Positions 1 to 13,649 of a stretch of 64,000 nt of DNA are shown here, piece by piece; the stretch's first letter is position 1; every line of letters begins with the position of its first letter. The position numbers and the translations under genes were made by a program. The notes under the pieces were generated by a model. The model was not told where the DNA came from, ran no database searches, and was given only the letters and a program-made list of their open reading frames with translations. This DNA comes from Tubiluchus corallicola. Lineage: Eukaryota; Priapulida; Priapulimorpha; Priapulimorphida; Tubiluchidae. Location of the stretch: positions 372,001-436,000 of the forward strand of contig JAQGDQ010000117.1 in NCBI GenBank assembly GCA_030141605.1, given 5' to 3'.

Positions 1-2946
1 GATAATTTGAAAATATTAAAACACTCATAAACAAAATGCATCAGATTCTGTTGGCTGTATATTAGTAAAGTGCAAATTGCATGAAGTCCTCTAAATGTTT
101 ATTTTTACACACCGTGACACAGTATGTGTTCTTCATCCTGAACGTCCGTTCTACAAACACAAAGGCACTATTACATACCGTCATTAATACCCAGCTCAAG
201 CCATGGATATAATATACGTACGAATTATGTGGCTTATACTTGCTTTAAATGCCAGTCTGCTTTAATTAAACTTTAAATTACTTTATGCTACTAGTATTAT
301 GGAAGTGATAAATACAGTTGTTTTCTGCTCTTACCGAAATTTTAATCAATTCCAAGACGTGGATTTCAAACTTGGTTTTCTTGCTATTGGTACTAGGAAG
401 TCACTTGCCAAATAGATAATTATGATTGTCACACAGAGGAATCCCGTAGCACAAGAGGATCTACTGTTACTGTATTATTTATGAATGTCCAAACGGCTTC
501 GCTTCGAGTATTATAATAACGTTGTTAGGCTGCAAATGAGTCCTCGCTCGCGCCGCAAATAATCACGAAGCAAGAGAACTAGTGTTATTATTATACTTTA
601 GCCCATTTAGGCATGCTGTTTTGTTGCACCGTCAGACATTACAGTAAACCGAACTTATTACCAGCCAGAAATTTCTGAACTAGTTTAAAACAAAACTGTA
701 TAATATCATTAAGTCTATTACAAAGTTTCGTTTATTAAAATAATAGACAAAAATTATGCTATAACAACAACTTAACAACGTGTACAAGAATGACACCCAT
801 AAATTTAAATGCAACACGTGCACAGGAAGAGATTGCAAAAAATCAGCAATGGGAGCCATGTTGTGCAACTACAATATAAAAAGTACACTTAAGTGTATGG
901 CAGGCAGAAACAGTCCTTGAGCGATACACTTTCGAAATATTGTTAGATATGCAGGCTAGCAATTTCTCTCTCTGCGCATGCGTGTCATTTAAATCTATAA
1001 TGATACCTTGAACATGGCAAGCAAATTTTCAAACAATGAGCAGAAAAAACTGATAGGCACATATTTCATATACCTAAAATAAACTATAAACTTCTATTGC
1101 TCACTTCTATTAAAAAACCTATATGTATTTTGAAAATATATAAATATGTAGTAAAAAAACTGAGTTATGATTGCGACGTACTTATTAATATAATATTAAT
1201 GTCATTAATGCCCTTCAAGCAAGTTTGCAAACTTAATAATCTGCGAAGCATGATTCTAGCTTCAGAACCTTTTCCAATCAAATTTGGCAAAAGTGAGTAG
1301 CTAAACATACCAAACATCAAAAACAAAACTAGTGAGTGATTTTTCTTTTTAGCAACCTTACAGATATTATATATAACACAAGACAATAAAAATATTATTA
1401 AATAATAAAGGCTTAATAAGACACCTTTTGGGCATGTACAATCACTCAACTGCATGTATTTTTTACATATAAAGCACAGGCTGTAATACACAGTACATAT
1501 GATGCAACAGTGGAAACACACCAAATACAGAATTTTACAAAGATAAAATGGTAACTAAATGCATTTTGCCCATGTCAATTAGAGGCAATGTAAAATAGTA
1601 ACAGTAAACAAAGACAAAAAACACAAGCTCATAACTACTAATAAAAACTAGTTAAATCTGTAAGTTAAAGCGAAAAGCCACTTTTTCACTACAATTATAT
1701 GCTGAATATGCTTGAGCAGAACGTGACTAGAGCAAAAACTAAAAAAAGCACTTATTTTCACACAGACTGTATGAATAATATCTTTGGAAACAACATTCCA
1801 GTTGGTTGCAGATTAACACAATACTAGTTTTACTACAGTTGGTTTAATTTAGTGACTAAAATATATATAATATGGTGCCACAACATTACAGATAGAGGCT
1901 AACAAACTTAAAGGAGAGGTAGACCAATACATTGTAAACTTAAAAAGATCCACACACAAAATCCAATTGCATATGTCATGTAACCAAAATCGGTCAGATG
2001 AAAATTTGTTTAAGATATAAATGTTATTATTATTATTATTATTATTATTTATTAAACACTTTAGCAGGTTAGAGAGCAAATGAAGTAAACATGTGAAATA
2101 GTATAAAAAGCTTTATATGAAATTTCATTTAAGCATTTCATTTTTCTTTGACTAAACAAGCAAATGATATGTAATGTCACTTGAATTATCTATTTAATTG
2201 TATTCAAATATGCAAAGTCTCATATTTAATGTGCCATAAATAATAATAATAATAAATAATAATGAAAACAGAAAATCTTTTCAATTATGCATTTTTATCT
2301 GTTCTGTATGTTTATCACTTACAGTGCTTTTACCTAATTTTAAATTGTAGCAATAATGTTTTGATAGCCTTAGCATTGTAACAGCGCCAATGATATTTTT
2401 ATATTTTAAAGTGCTCATAAATAAAATTGCTATCATTAATATTAATTGCAAAAAAATAAATGAATAAAGTTTTACACAAAACTGTAAATATTACCTTGAC
2501 TCCATATTCATAACGCTACAAAATAAAAAATAAAAACTGGCACACAAGTGATTTGTAGGAGCTGATATTTATGAAGCAATTGACCATAAATCATCAAGGG
2601 TACCACCCTCATCCAACTTTTGATGGGGATTATTTGGGAATGTGAGTTGAGCATGACATACTATGTTTTTCGACAAAAGCTGAAACTGTAACTTGTACAA
2701 AAATATTAACCTTGCAACAACTTATTGATCTCCCTGTCAGTTTTTGCAGTCAGTCTGATGACAAACGTAATTCTGTCACAACCTTACTGAGCAATAATGA
2801 AATGTTAAACATAAAGGTTCTCTTTTACGTGCATTTTCAAAAGTGTGCAATTGTGTCAAAATGTATAATCACAGAATACTGTGAAAGTGTTGTTACCCAC
2901 AAAAAAATTAAGCATGCCGGTGCGCACAATTGATCAACTCTTAGTG
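1..2946. other. Left flank, no supported gene (likely includes SAMD8 3' UTR)
   Basis: No conserved coding exon is recognisable on either strand. Part of the right side is probably the 3' UTR of the minus-strand SAMD8 gene that ends at 2947. Low-complexity ATT/AAT runs occur at about 2024-2050 and 2241-2262. A minus-strand ATG at 859, in a good ACAACATGG context, opens a short hydrophobic frame (about 859 to 680). It has no strong splice donor and no known match, so it is only a weak candidate for a first exon running off the left edge. Confidence 0.5.
485..613. repeat. Short inverted-repeat (hairpin/MITE-like) element
   Basis: The left arm begins ATGTCCAAACGG and runs into GTATTATAATAAC. The right arm, read on the minus strand, begins ATGCCTAAATGG and runs into GTATAATAATAAC. 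The arms flank a GC-richer centre, which fits a short foldback or MITE-like insertion. The family is not recognised. Confidence 0.4.
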
Positions 2947-5900
2947 TTACACCTTCTTCCTGTGTTTGTTCCTCTTTTCAAACCAAGATTTCAGGAACCG
3001 AGGTCTGGGCAGTGGCCACTCGTACTCGTTCGGGACGATGTCCTGCACATTGCTCTCAAAGTAGGAGAACATCGGAAACCAGATGCGCATTCTGTATGCA
3101 TCACGTGATGTCAGAACTCGGTTATTGGCTAGTGTGTGGTAATACAGAAACAATCTGAAAAAGTGCACAAATTTATTGATAGTATACTTTTACCAGGACT
3201 GGATGTAGTTCTCAATATTAGTTTTGTTTATGGTTGCATAAAATTTGAAAACTGTTTGTATATAAAACAGGCATCAAAAACAGCAGGTTGATGAATTAGC
3301 ACAGACTGACTAATGACTATGCTGTGGTTCTAAATTTATTTGCAATACAGCATACAGCGAATAAAACTTGCTTATATGGATGAACAGAATTTTACTCAAA
3401 AATTTAGGGCAGGCAAAGAATGTAGAGTTAAAGTTTCTATGATTACATGGCTTCAACTGAGACCAGATGTTGCAGTATGTAAAAAAGCATTCAACCCGAC
3501 TTCAATATTTTGGAGAACTGATTATTTTACACAGCTGGTGATGTGGCTTAAAAGGCTCTCATATCTTTGCAGTTCAGTAGAAATTAGTGACGCAGGGGTG
3601 AATACACCCGCAGTTGGTGCCTGCTGGAACTTGGAGACTTTTATCCATTACTCAATAATATATTTTGTATGAAGGACATTAGCATTTCAATAAACAAGAA
3701 AATACTTGCACCTTGTGGAAATGTATAATGCGATAAAAATGTCAATAGAATAATGCTCATGCGCTGCTAAAATGAAAAATATTCCAAAGAGGTTCAACAC
3801 CCAAGTGAAAGTGTGCAAAGTGTTCATTGATCTTGGTGTGTCTGAAAGAAAATTAAAAGCACATGATAGTTACCTACCACACAGTTAAGACACACTATAC
3901 ATAGAACATGGCTGTTCTACTAATTAATGTAAGTCTCGAAAAACAAAATCCCACTTAATAATGTATCAGCTTGTCTGGTAATGTACAGAATGTTAAGCAA
4001 GGCACTGTAGGTAGCCCTACTAGGCATTACTGTAAGGTAAAGCAGCTTCATTCTGTTGTTTTTCTTGCTTGGGCCTTTATGCACCTTTAATTTCATTTAA
4101 AGGCCCAGCATGAAAACTGCTCTTTTTTTCAGAAGTTTGTGGGAGAGACATCGGCCTGGTTTTAAATTTATTGTTGATTAGAATTCAAACAAATGCGTGG
4201 AAATACATATATAGTCTAATTTGTTGTTTTTATAGAAAAACATGCATAACGCTTACATCTACGAGTTGTTAATTAAAATGATTTGCTGTTATTTAAACAT
4301 GTAATTTAGTTCAATTCATGACTTTGTAAGAAAAATCGCACAACTACTTGATTAAAAGAGTGGTCACCCAAAATATAATTTATTGTAACTTACATGATTT
4401 AGCGCATTAACATTTGTATTTTTTAGCACAGCACTAACATTGAATAGAACTCAGAAGGACAACCAATCATATATAATTAATCACTTTATCACATAGTTAA
4501 TGCAATAAGCACAATGCACTAATGTTAAATATAGGACGCGCAAATCATCAACACATAACTATTAAACTGTTAAAAAGGAAAAAAATAACCTAACGAGTTA
4601 GGCGGATCATATGATGTTTGCTTATAGGAATAGCAAGCGTCAAATGGTCACCTGTACAGAGGTGACGATGAAATTTATAACTTCAGAATGAAGCCCGTAA
4701 AAATAATTCAAGGTTAACCTAATCTAAAATTACAGCCTGAACGACTCTAGGAAGATTTGCAAAAGTTGTAGGAACCGGAATAAACTAGTTTGCAATACTG
4801 TAAATGAAAAGTCTAGCAGGAGAGTTGAACTCAATCTGTGACCCCCATTTACGTTCAAATTTTGCACCAGAGACATCAAAACAAGGGAAACAACATTCTT
4901 CTGTTGCTATTTGAATATTCTAAATAATGTTTTTAAGTACAGATAATGTCATCTGCAAATCAAAAACCAATAGGGTAATTTATGAACTTGACTTTCAAGT
5001 CCATCAATCAGAGTGACACTTAATATGGCACAGTTAGAGAACAAACTAATTTGCTCAAGTTATTCGATAAAACTCAGCAAGTGACATTTAACGCTGATAT
5101 CTGAATTAATTGAAATTATAACATGTTTTTCTGATTTTTCTAATAAACACTATAACACTACTTAACTTAGAAGCTTCTTAATTTTGGCTAGTTAAAATAA
5201 AAATGCTGCATGTGTGACCTTCAGTTTTCTAATATGATTGGTATTACTGCATCTGGACACCAGAAAATGCTTAAACAGCGTAAATGTAAATGAAGACACG
5301 GTGATCTCAATAATAATAAAAATGACAGCAATGGCTGTATATATATATATATATGTATGTATGTATGTATGTATATATTATTTATAAACTTACATTCAGT
5401 GATAAAGAAATTTGTTAGAGTTAGTACACAAGTGTGCCCACTGAACATGTAATCTCCGCAAGACCTAACTCCTTGCATGGCCATGCCTGCTCCACTCCAT
5501 ATCTGTAAAGCTCTTGTTATCTGAAGCCATGGATCTCCAAATGTCTAGCAAGAAACAACACAAGAAAATTTTCAATTATATATTCAACGAAATTAATGTA
5601 TATGGAAGAAAGGTTTTTGTATTCTCAGTCAGGTCTAAAGCACATTAATGCCACATCTCCCTTTGTAAGACCACCAAAGCGTATTGTCTAACTGCCCAAA
5701 TATTTGCTTAGTTGTCAGCCAGAGTAATATACGACCTTCAGTTAGAGATAATAAAATAATCAAGTTTAGCGGTAATTTATCTCAAAACGTTTGCACCTCA
5801 CCTGTGAGTACCGAAAATCCAATTAGGGAGATTTCCTAATGCCTTAACTTTTTAATGCTCCGAAGCTGACAGGATGGTGGCAAGTCGACGAACTCAAATT

Positions 5901-8900
5901 TTGTAGTTTATTCTTCACATACCTTTGGTGCGCAATCTAAGTGCTGTCCAGGGACTGACAAAGATGTAATTAACATAGAAATGCAACGAAGAAGAAAAAC
6001 TGTTCCACTGAGAGAAAAAATTCGTCTCATCACAATAGACCTGCAGAATACAAAAACTCATGATTCAAAAATTCCTTTTAGTATTTTATTTTTCATATTT
6101 CACTGGGATAACTAACTGTTTTTATTTGTTATTGCATGAGTGACACTAGCAAGATTAAACTTAAAATTGCAGTGCATGAAATAAAACTGCTCTTAGCATT
6201 AGTCTGACATTTCACAGATACAATGCAAAGGCTAAAAAATTAAAACTGTGCACAGGACTAAGATTACTTAACAAACAGTTTGTTATATATCAGGTTGCAC
6301 AGAAAAATGTGCCAAAGTTTAGACTACAATAATATTAGAAGCAAGTGCCCTATAAAGTTGGAATTTCACTGCATGACGCTACAATACATTTGAGTTTGGT
6401 TGCAAAAGTCACATGTTTACAGCTTTGGCAGTTAAGTTATGGTCGAAAAGCCTTTGACATTAAAAATTCAAATGCCAGAACATTGTCAGGCTTTTGTCAG
6501 CCAACCAAAGCCATGTTGATGTATAAATCACTTACTACATGCCAGTAAAATAAAAAAATCAAATCAACCAGGTTACATCATAATCTTCACCAGAAAGACT
6601 GATAAACATTTGTTAAAAAAAAAGTGAGGCTTGCTCCTCTGGACTACAGTATCTGAAATACCATAAAGAGAAAGTGTAGGACTACACAGAGCCGTTTGAT
6701 GCAGAGGAACCAAAACGAAAAGCGGTTGAGTGCTGGGACCAAATACCCCTTAAAAAGTCAGGAAAACTATATCAGCTGCTAGAAGGAATGTCTAGTTTGC
6801 AGTGAAAATGACGGATATGTAGAGCACTTGTTTTTTTTCTAATTTTTCAGCTTGAAGGCTACAAATCAAGCATACCGATGTCTGTGAAAGAAAAGTGTTC
6901 CAATAAGCATGAGCATCATTATCACAGCAATATATTCGCATACATCGAAAGCCCAAGGAATGGTTGGAAAATTGTCTAAGAAAATGTCTGGAAGAGGTGG
7001 ATATTTCGCCACATCTGGAACTCTGTCATGCACAACAACCTGGAAAAATTTATGAAGTTTTTTTAGTAAAAGACATCAGGAAAAATGTAGCTGGGCAAGC
7101 CAAATACAATTCCCACAAGTATCAACTATAACCTTAAAAATTATTAGTGTGACACTTTTTTGAATTCTTTTCACTATTTGCAAGCTGTGCAGACTAAAAA
7201 AAGCCTAATTCAACATCACTATATCATCAACAGTCACTGTAATTACGAAATGGGAATAATCTTGGATATAAAAATTAAAATGTAAAAAGCTAGGCTTGAG
7301 CATCTAGTACTTGAAATCTTCCCACAAAAAAGGAGATTAGCATTTACTTCACAAATGATAGTTGTTTAGTCAAACTTTGATTACAGCATCTTCTACAGCT
7401 GTTTGACGGAAATTCTCTGTAACTATTGTCAAGCATGACTTCGAAGAGATGCAGATGAAGAATATCTGCCCAAACCAACCAGAAAACATTTGTCATAGCA
7501 TTTAACTTGAAGACTGCCATAACTTTCCAGTTATTAATTTGCTCCTAAGAGATGATGCTGGGCCAAACAGTATCTCTAAAATTGTACGGTATCAATTCCA
7601 TAGCTTAAAAATGCTGTCTGACAGATTCAATCTTTCTAGTGCAGAATTTTATATACCAAAAACACATAGAATTGATGACATCTAACAACTTGGATTAAAT
7701 CAATTTTATAGTAAAGCACGCACCATCACGCTGGAGGTAATGAGCGTTGCAACCATCATGTAAACACCAGCAATCACAGTCTTCCGATACTCGGGTGGAA
7801 AACGGTACTTGTCAGTTTTTGCTTCATATGGAAAATCTAGAAATTCCATGGAATCTGTACTGTCATGACGCATATCTTTGGACCGGCTACATCTAAAAAG
7901 TACATCAATGACTATAGCACATGCAGCTACGCATCGCATAAATTTAAATATAACAGAAAACTGATTACATCAATTGAATTTTAAATTTGCAAATGTAAAC
8001 GGCTTAAACTCCAAACTAATAGCCTTAAACATACATGCTTATTGCAGATTTTCTTAAGATAATTTCTTTACCAAACTTTCTGCATTGCAAACAAATCTTA
8101 TACAGCACTTGCTATTTAATTTTGAAATTTTAACTAAAAGTGGGATAAAAACATTTTACGATTTTTAGTTCATCAGAAATTTGAAAGCAAAGTCACAATC
8201 TTTGCTTTAGGTAACAACGCATATACTAGTTATGTCGAAAGCCAACTTATCAATTAATGCATAAAGGCAAAAATACAAATTTAAGAAATGTGATATTTTA
8301 GCTTTTTATGCAAACATATTTTTATTAATATAATAATAATGATAATAATAATAATAATAATAAATCTTTATTCAAAAAACAGAAACGTATTACAAATAGG
8401 TGCCTCTTTTTGCAGGCTCAGATAAGCAATTTACATTTTCATATATCAAAACTTCTAAATATTTCTAGTTCAACCCCATGTACGACAGATAAAATATATA
8501 CCTAGATTAGATACAATTTCAAATGATTCACAATTATTGTAAATGTAAATTAATTTTATAAACACACATAATTAGTTTTTGTATACTCGAGCATTTCTAA
8601 ATTAACAATTAATTTGTATAAAACTATCTCTGGTCAGGTTTATAAAAGACATTATTAGATCTTTATCAGTTTGAAATATGATATTACATGCATAACTGAC
8701 ATCATTTATTTATATAAAATGCATTCTTTTTGTATTATCTACTTTACTACATCTGAATGAAATGTAGACAAAGGCAAATCTGCATGAGCATTTTCTAAAA
8801 AGTGAATCTACTCGAATGTTACTCATTTATTGATGGTAAATTACAGTAGGTCTAATAAATCCAAAATAGAGGAAAGGCTTACTTGTGGTAGTGTTCATGG

Positions 8901-9825
8901 ACATGATGTTGAGAAGGGAGGCCTCCTGGACTATCACCGCTGTCAATGTCATAACCCAAAAGTTTCATCACATCAGGATTACTAGATTGCAGCTTTCTGT
9001 GTAGAAGATAATTTCATATTTTACAACTTTATCTATTCAGGAATAATATAATCTATTAATATTTTGTTCAAAGGGAATGTCTGAGAATTTTACATGGAAT
9101 GTAAACACTTCCTGCGTGCTAGTTAATAGAATGATGTTATAATTATTATGCTACCTTGTATATTATTAAAAGATAACAGTGCCTGTATGTCTGCTGAAAT
9201 GGGAAGGAACTAATAAAGCTTCTCAAATTTTATATCCCTTTCTACAGATGAGTATCTGCTAAATGAGAAAAATTTGTTATTATTCACAGTCACTGAATGT
9301 AGCATCAGCATGTTTGGTGAACACAAATCAGAACAATTAAATATAAACTTGGGTCCAAACCAAAAAAAAAACATTGCCAAGATTTGGGTTTCTAAACTGA
9401 CACATGTACAACTGTAACATCTGCAAAAAACAAGTTCTTGCTGTGCACGATTATCAGCAGTCTTAACAAAAACAAAATCACCAACGACGTGACAAACAAA
9501 TGCACTGCTAGCATTTATCTAGGAAATGTGTCAAAAAATCTGCAAAAAATAATGACACGCAAAAGAGCACTGTTAATAAAGTCAACCTTATCACAACTGC
9601 AAAACGTTTTTTATCTCCTATTTTGGAAAAATGGGCTTCCAATGGTGGAATTTGCAAATCGTGTTCTGTAAGAGTCAATAACGCTGTCCCATCCACTTCG
9701 TGCTGATCGCATAATAAATCAACATATTTCTCAAAACCGTTCGAGTAAAGAAACTTTCTAACATCATCTGTTGACCATTGGTCCACTCTTTTTTCGAGCA
9801 ATAGGCTATCTGGAGTCTCCGACAT
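2947..9825 (-). CDS. SAMD8: SAMD8 / sphingomyelin synthase-related protein (ceramide phosphoethanolamine synthase)
   Basis: Eight coding exons on the minus strand join in frame with GT-AG junctions: 9587-9825, 8883-8996, 7724-7892, 6876-7039, 5923-6040, 5394-5544, 3712-3841 and 2947-3154. They total 1293 nt and encode about 430 aa, against 415 in human SAMD8. Residues of about 10-75 form an N-terminal SAM domain ([26 protein letters not shown]). Hydrophobic segments and a PAP2-like lipid phosphotransferase core follow. Its catalytic residues are visible: His305 in [10 protein letters not shown], and His348 and Asp352 in [15 protein letters not shown]. Known role of the family: an ER-membrane enzyme that makes ceramide phosphoethanolamine and acts in ceramide homeostasis. 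The SAM domain separates it from SMS1/SMS2. The start is the only Met before the SAM domain. The donor at exon 7 (GTGCAAG) is somewhat weak but keeps the frame and the conserved [12 protein letters not shown] junction. Confidence 0.94.
5338..5377. repeat. (AT)n/(GTAT)n microsatellite
   Basis: An AT dinucleotide run passes into four or five ATGT units and back to ATAT. It lies just downstream of exon 6, inside a SAMD8 intron. Confidence 0.85.
8330..8450 (-). mobile_element. 3' tail of a retroelement in SAMD8 intron 2
   Basis: On the minus strand an AATAAAGA signal is followed directly by a long (TTA)n run; on the plus strand this is the AAT array at 8332-8362. A polyadenylation-like signal followed by a simple repeat is typical of CR1/L2-like non-LTR elements. 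No coding part is recognised next to it. Confidence 0.35.
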
Positions 9826-10039
9826 TTTAACTTGTTCAAGTGATTAGTAGTCAAACCCGACAACCAACGAAAACCTGAAAGAAACATAAGCGTGGAAACT
9901 GAGTGAAACGACAAAGTTACATAGACACATGCAAACAAGAAGAGGTTAAAGATATTTTAAAAATAAGGCTGAACCCGATAAAAGTTAAAGGAAACTACAA
10001 GAATGAGTTGAAGAACCAATTATTATGCTCAGCGTGTTT
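9826..10039. other. Short spacer between SAMD8 start and a retroelement
   Basis: This is the presumptive SAMD8 5' UTR and promoter side. No TATA box or other clear motif is seen. Confidence 0.3.
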
Positions 10040-10980
10040 ACTAACATGCAAACATGAGTTTTTGCTGATGACACTAACCTCTTCTTGGCAGACAACAACA
10101 CACATAATCTGGAACTTAGAAGTAACGACGAGTTGATAAAAATTAACACATGGATGCATACGAATAAGTTAACAGTAAATTATAATAAAACTAAATTTAT
10201 GATCATAAGAAATAAGTTTGTAAACACCAAAAACTGAAATATAACAGTAATCATGCAAGACTATTTATAAGAACAAGTATCAAACATACTGTATCTGGGA
10301 GTTTACATAGATAACTGGCCTTAATTGGCCAACATACTTAAAAAATATTACCTATAAAGTACGGCTTAGTATGCAAAGCCACAGGTATATTTTTGAAATT
10401 GAGGTATTACTTGAGCACGGATATCCTAAAAATGATTAACTTTGCCATTGTGTACCCACACATTGACTATTGTATCTTGTCATGTGCACAGCAAAAAAAT
10501 CTATTCTGAAACCACTTATAGCAGCACATAACAAAATTATAAAAACAATGACTTTGCTGGATTCCGAGATCACGCTACCCTTCTTATTATGTTTTGCAAT
10601 TATTAAAAATAAACGAAATTTATAAGCTTGAGCTTGTAAAATTCATGCGTAATTATAAAAAGGGCATTCTACCTAAATTATATAACAATTACTTCAGAAA
10701 GATGTTCACCAATATTTTACCAGAGCAGCTGCCAAACAAAATTATTTCTAGGCAAGAGTTAACACAACAAAAGGTGTACAAACTTTAAAACATAATGGTA
10801 CAGTTTGTGGTACAGTGCCTTTAAAAATGATCATCACTAACCAAAGGGCAGCTGACTGGATGACCAAATTGGTCTTTCGCCACTCTTTCTTCGCAAAATG
10901 TTTTTTTTAAATTATTTTGTATTATAACTCTGTGTATATCGCAAGATAAATAAAAGATTATGTTGTTATATTACATGTAA
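10040..10980 (+). pseudogene. Decayed non-LTR retrotransposon reverse transcriptase fragment
   Basis: At 10061 the frame reads FADDTNLFLADN, the catalytic (F/Y)xDD block of LINE reverse transcriptases. It is followed by a typical INTWMHTNKLTVNYNKTKFM segment and, past frameshifts and stops, a YLGVYIDN segment. The far end reads NQRAADWMTKLVFRHSFF and is followed by AATAAAAG at about 10949. Many stops and frame changes show it is dead. It is truncated at its 5' end and lies only about 200 bp upstream of the SAMD8 start, on the opposite strand. The RT identity is secure; the clade (CR1/L2/Jockey-like) is not. Confidence 0.75.
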
Positions 10981-11476
10981 GAAAGAAGATGATACTACTG
11001 AACATTTGCTGAACACTATATCAATATTCAAGCACCATCTGTTAATAGTTCTAAATCGCGTTTAAGAAGGGACTGTAACCGAGTTCAACTATAGGTCCCT
11101 ATGTCTTTGAAAGGTAAGAATGCAGTGGATATTGAGAATAGAAAGTAAAGATCAACTCACATATAAAACCGAACAGCGACAAAAAAGGATTGTTAGAAGT
11201 CAGAAATCTAGTGAATGGATATATGGAATATAGGATAAAGACAAATAAACGTATTAAATTTAAATGGGAAAAATAAATAAGACACAGCGCTACGTTGAAA
11301 TAGACTCCACCTCATTACGGTGTCTGCCTTTGACAGGTGGAAAGAGTCGAGCATCGCAATCGCAAATGTTCTTACTTGGATTTTTTAACTCCAACGGTTC
11401 TTCCTCACCACATCATACATATAATCACTGGATATAATGTCTAACAGTTTTCTATAGAAACCATTATTTCTTCATC

Positions 11477-12415
11477 CATGTTGTTGGGAGCCGTTTGGAC
11501 CACTGCGCCAAGTAGACCACTTGATGCGCTAAAAGTAGTGTCCTACATGGGCAGCCCAAGTAGGACACTAGCGATTTTTGTCGAGAAACTTGCTCTGGCA
11601 AAACTTGTTTCCAGTTTATATTACCATTGTTTATAAGTATTGTTATGACATAATAAAGCATAAAACAAAATTTCTTTTAGAAATGGATATTCCTTGGCAA
11701 TTGACAAATGCATTTCTTACAATAATTTCATCATTATGATTAACTCCATTAATATATCATAACATTAAACCTAGTATCTAATGCTTTAAAGAGAGAAATT
11801 CTGCGCACAGTTATTACAGAAATAATTGCAAATTTAAAAATGAGACAGATGTTGCTAAGCCTTCACAACACCAAAAAGTAATTTTTAACATTTAAGAAAA
11901 GCAAGGATAATTAGTTTTAATATTATCAGTAGTATTGTAACATGTAGGGCACTGTCCTACATGGCTCGCTAGCCCATGTAGGACACATAGATCGCTAGAA
12001 CGTTTACTTATAAGAAAACAATTATTTGCCCAAGAGGTAGTGAAACGGATCACCTGTTTGTGAAGTGAGACAAAATCAAAAATGATATACCTTAAACAAA
12101 TGTTGAATTCGCAAAAAAGTGAGGTTTTTTCACTTCAACAACATTAATATCGAAACCAAATTTAATATTGTCCGTTCTACCAGCTCAGAATAAAATTCTT
12201 TTATTTTATTAGATGTATAATAAATTATTCAACGTGTATTAACGTTTTTAATTATTATTATTATATAAACAAGCACAACGGACGGTGTCAGTACACTTAA
12301 CGACTGAATTCACGACCTGTCTCTAGTGTCCTACTTGGGCTAGCCCAAGTAGACCGCGGTCTACTTGGCGCAGTGGTCCAAACGGCTCAGTGGTCCAAAC
12401 GGCTCCGAACACATG
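11477..12415. mobile_element. Non-autonomous DNA transposon with TIRs and internal hairpins
   Basis: A perfect inverted repeat of about 31 bp lies at 11489-11519 and 12359-12389 (core GAGCCGTTTGGACCACTGCG). The right end carries an extra partial copy of the terminal sequence at 12389-12406. A looser match extends the arms outward to CATG at 11477 and 12415. Three internal palindromes share GTCCTAC(A/T)TGGGC with its complement: about 11536-11568, 11947-11988 and 12325-12352. No coding frame is present. No clear target-site duplication was found. Confidence 0.75.
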
Positions 12416-12624
12416 TAACCAAGCACCAATAACCAAAATCTTCGTCTCGCTTTGTTACTCGCTAAGCTGGTGGTCTTTAAAGATTTCTACCTCGCTGTGT
12501 TTACTTTTCTCGCCAGAATTATCTGGATTTGCTTATAATTCGGTAGAAGTTGTCTTAAAAAATGAACCGCGGTTGTGGATTATGATAGGTAGTAAATTAC
12601 AAATTATTGTCAAGGTTTTAAGTG

Positions 12625-13110
12625 TCAAACGTGATTATATTCAATTCAGTTTTATTTGCACAAATACATACAATGTACATTGGCAAAGCAATACACATTA
12701 AATACTACATAACCCGTTAAATACTAGCGATTACTACATAATAGTGCCGCTAGTTAGTAGTTGGCATTGAGCGTTTGGTTTTGCTTTGGTTTTGACAAAT
12801 TCTTGTACTTTCAGTTGAGTTGCGTTTGCTTTATAAAATTTTCGCTTTGAGTTTCATTTTGTTAGATATAAGTTTTTGTTATAAGTTAAATTCCGTTTTG
12901 CATTGCTTGTGAAAACTTCCTTTTATTCTGAGTGGAATTGCATTTTTGCTTTGAGTAGATTTTTGTTGCTTTGTTTGATGTTATTTTTTGCTCTACATTG
13001 AATTTCATTAATTTTTTGCTTGATGTTATTCCTTGTTATGCTTTGAATTACTTTTCTGCTTTGAGTTGATTTTTGTTGCTTTTGCCTTTTATACATACAC
13101 AAACACCGAA
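12625..13110 (-). repeat. Retroelement-like 3' tail with degenerate internal repeats
   Basis: On the minus strand the segment ends in an AATAAAACTGAATTGAAT-like tail (plus positions about 12638-12660), resembling LINE tails elsewhere in the window. Internally a unit of about 27 bp, TGCTTTGAGT(A/T)GATTTTTGTT, recurs at about 12947 and 13057. Related TTTTTGCTTGATGTTATT pieces lie between. The minus frame is Lys/Asn/Gln-rich and shows no recognisable domain. Confidence 0.4.
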
Positions 13111-13144
13111 AAAATGTCACCACCCTGTGAATAAACTTGTATTT

Positions 13145-13270
13145 TTAATAAGGGGCAGCTGACCAAGTGACCAATAGGTCTTTTGCTGCTCCTTCTCAGC
13201 TGCAATGAAATGTAAAAATAATTATGACGAATTTTAACTGCTATTGAGAAAATAAAATTGAATTGAGCTT
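13145..13270 (+). mobile_element. LINE 3' tail copy (plus strand)
   Basis: GGGGCAGCTGACCAAGTGAC and the following AATAGGTCTTTTGCTGCTCC match the end of the reverse-transcriptase fragment at 10846-10885 (GGGCAGCTGACTGGATGACC, AAATTGGTCTTTCGCCACTC). The segment ends in AATAAAATTGAATTGA at about 13251-13266. It is interpreted as a severely 5'-truncated copy of the same or a related LINE. Confidence 0.5.
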
Positions 13271-13649
13271 GCCACTCTCATTGTTCTTTTAAATTTACTG
13301 ATGTTCTCTGAAGCTAGTATTACTATTACTCTTAGTATTACACTACTTGGGAGACTATTCCATTAATTAATTATCCTGCCACTAAAAATGTTTCGGACAT
13401 GACTTTTCAACTTCACTCACCTTCGCTGAGTAGTGCTTCTTATATTAGCTATCTATTTCTCCATTCATTTCTGTTCATAGCCCACTGTTGAACAAAAGAA
13501 AACAATTTGTGAACTTTCCCTACTGGCCAATGCGCTGCATTGCAGTACACAAAGAAGTCAAGCAAGTGCAGAAAGGTCCCACATAGTGTTTACAGGCACC
13601 ACACAAACTTTACAAATGCTTTTCTTGTGCTGCAGTGGGTTATGATTAG

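Noticed and set aside
1165-1524. 119-codon hydrophobic minus-strand frame
   Set aside because: It is AT-rich sequence with no recognisable domain, no splice support and no conserved motif.
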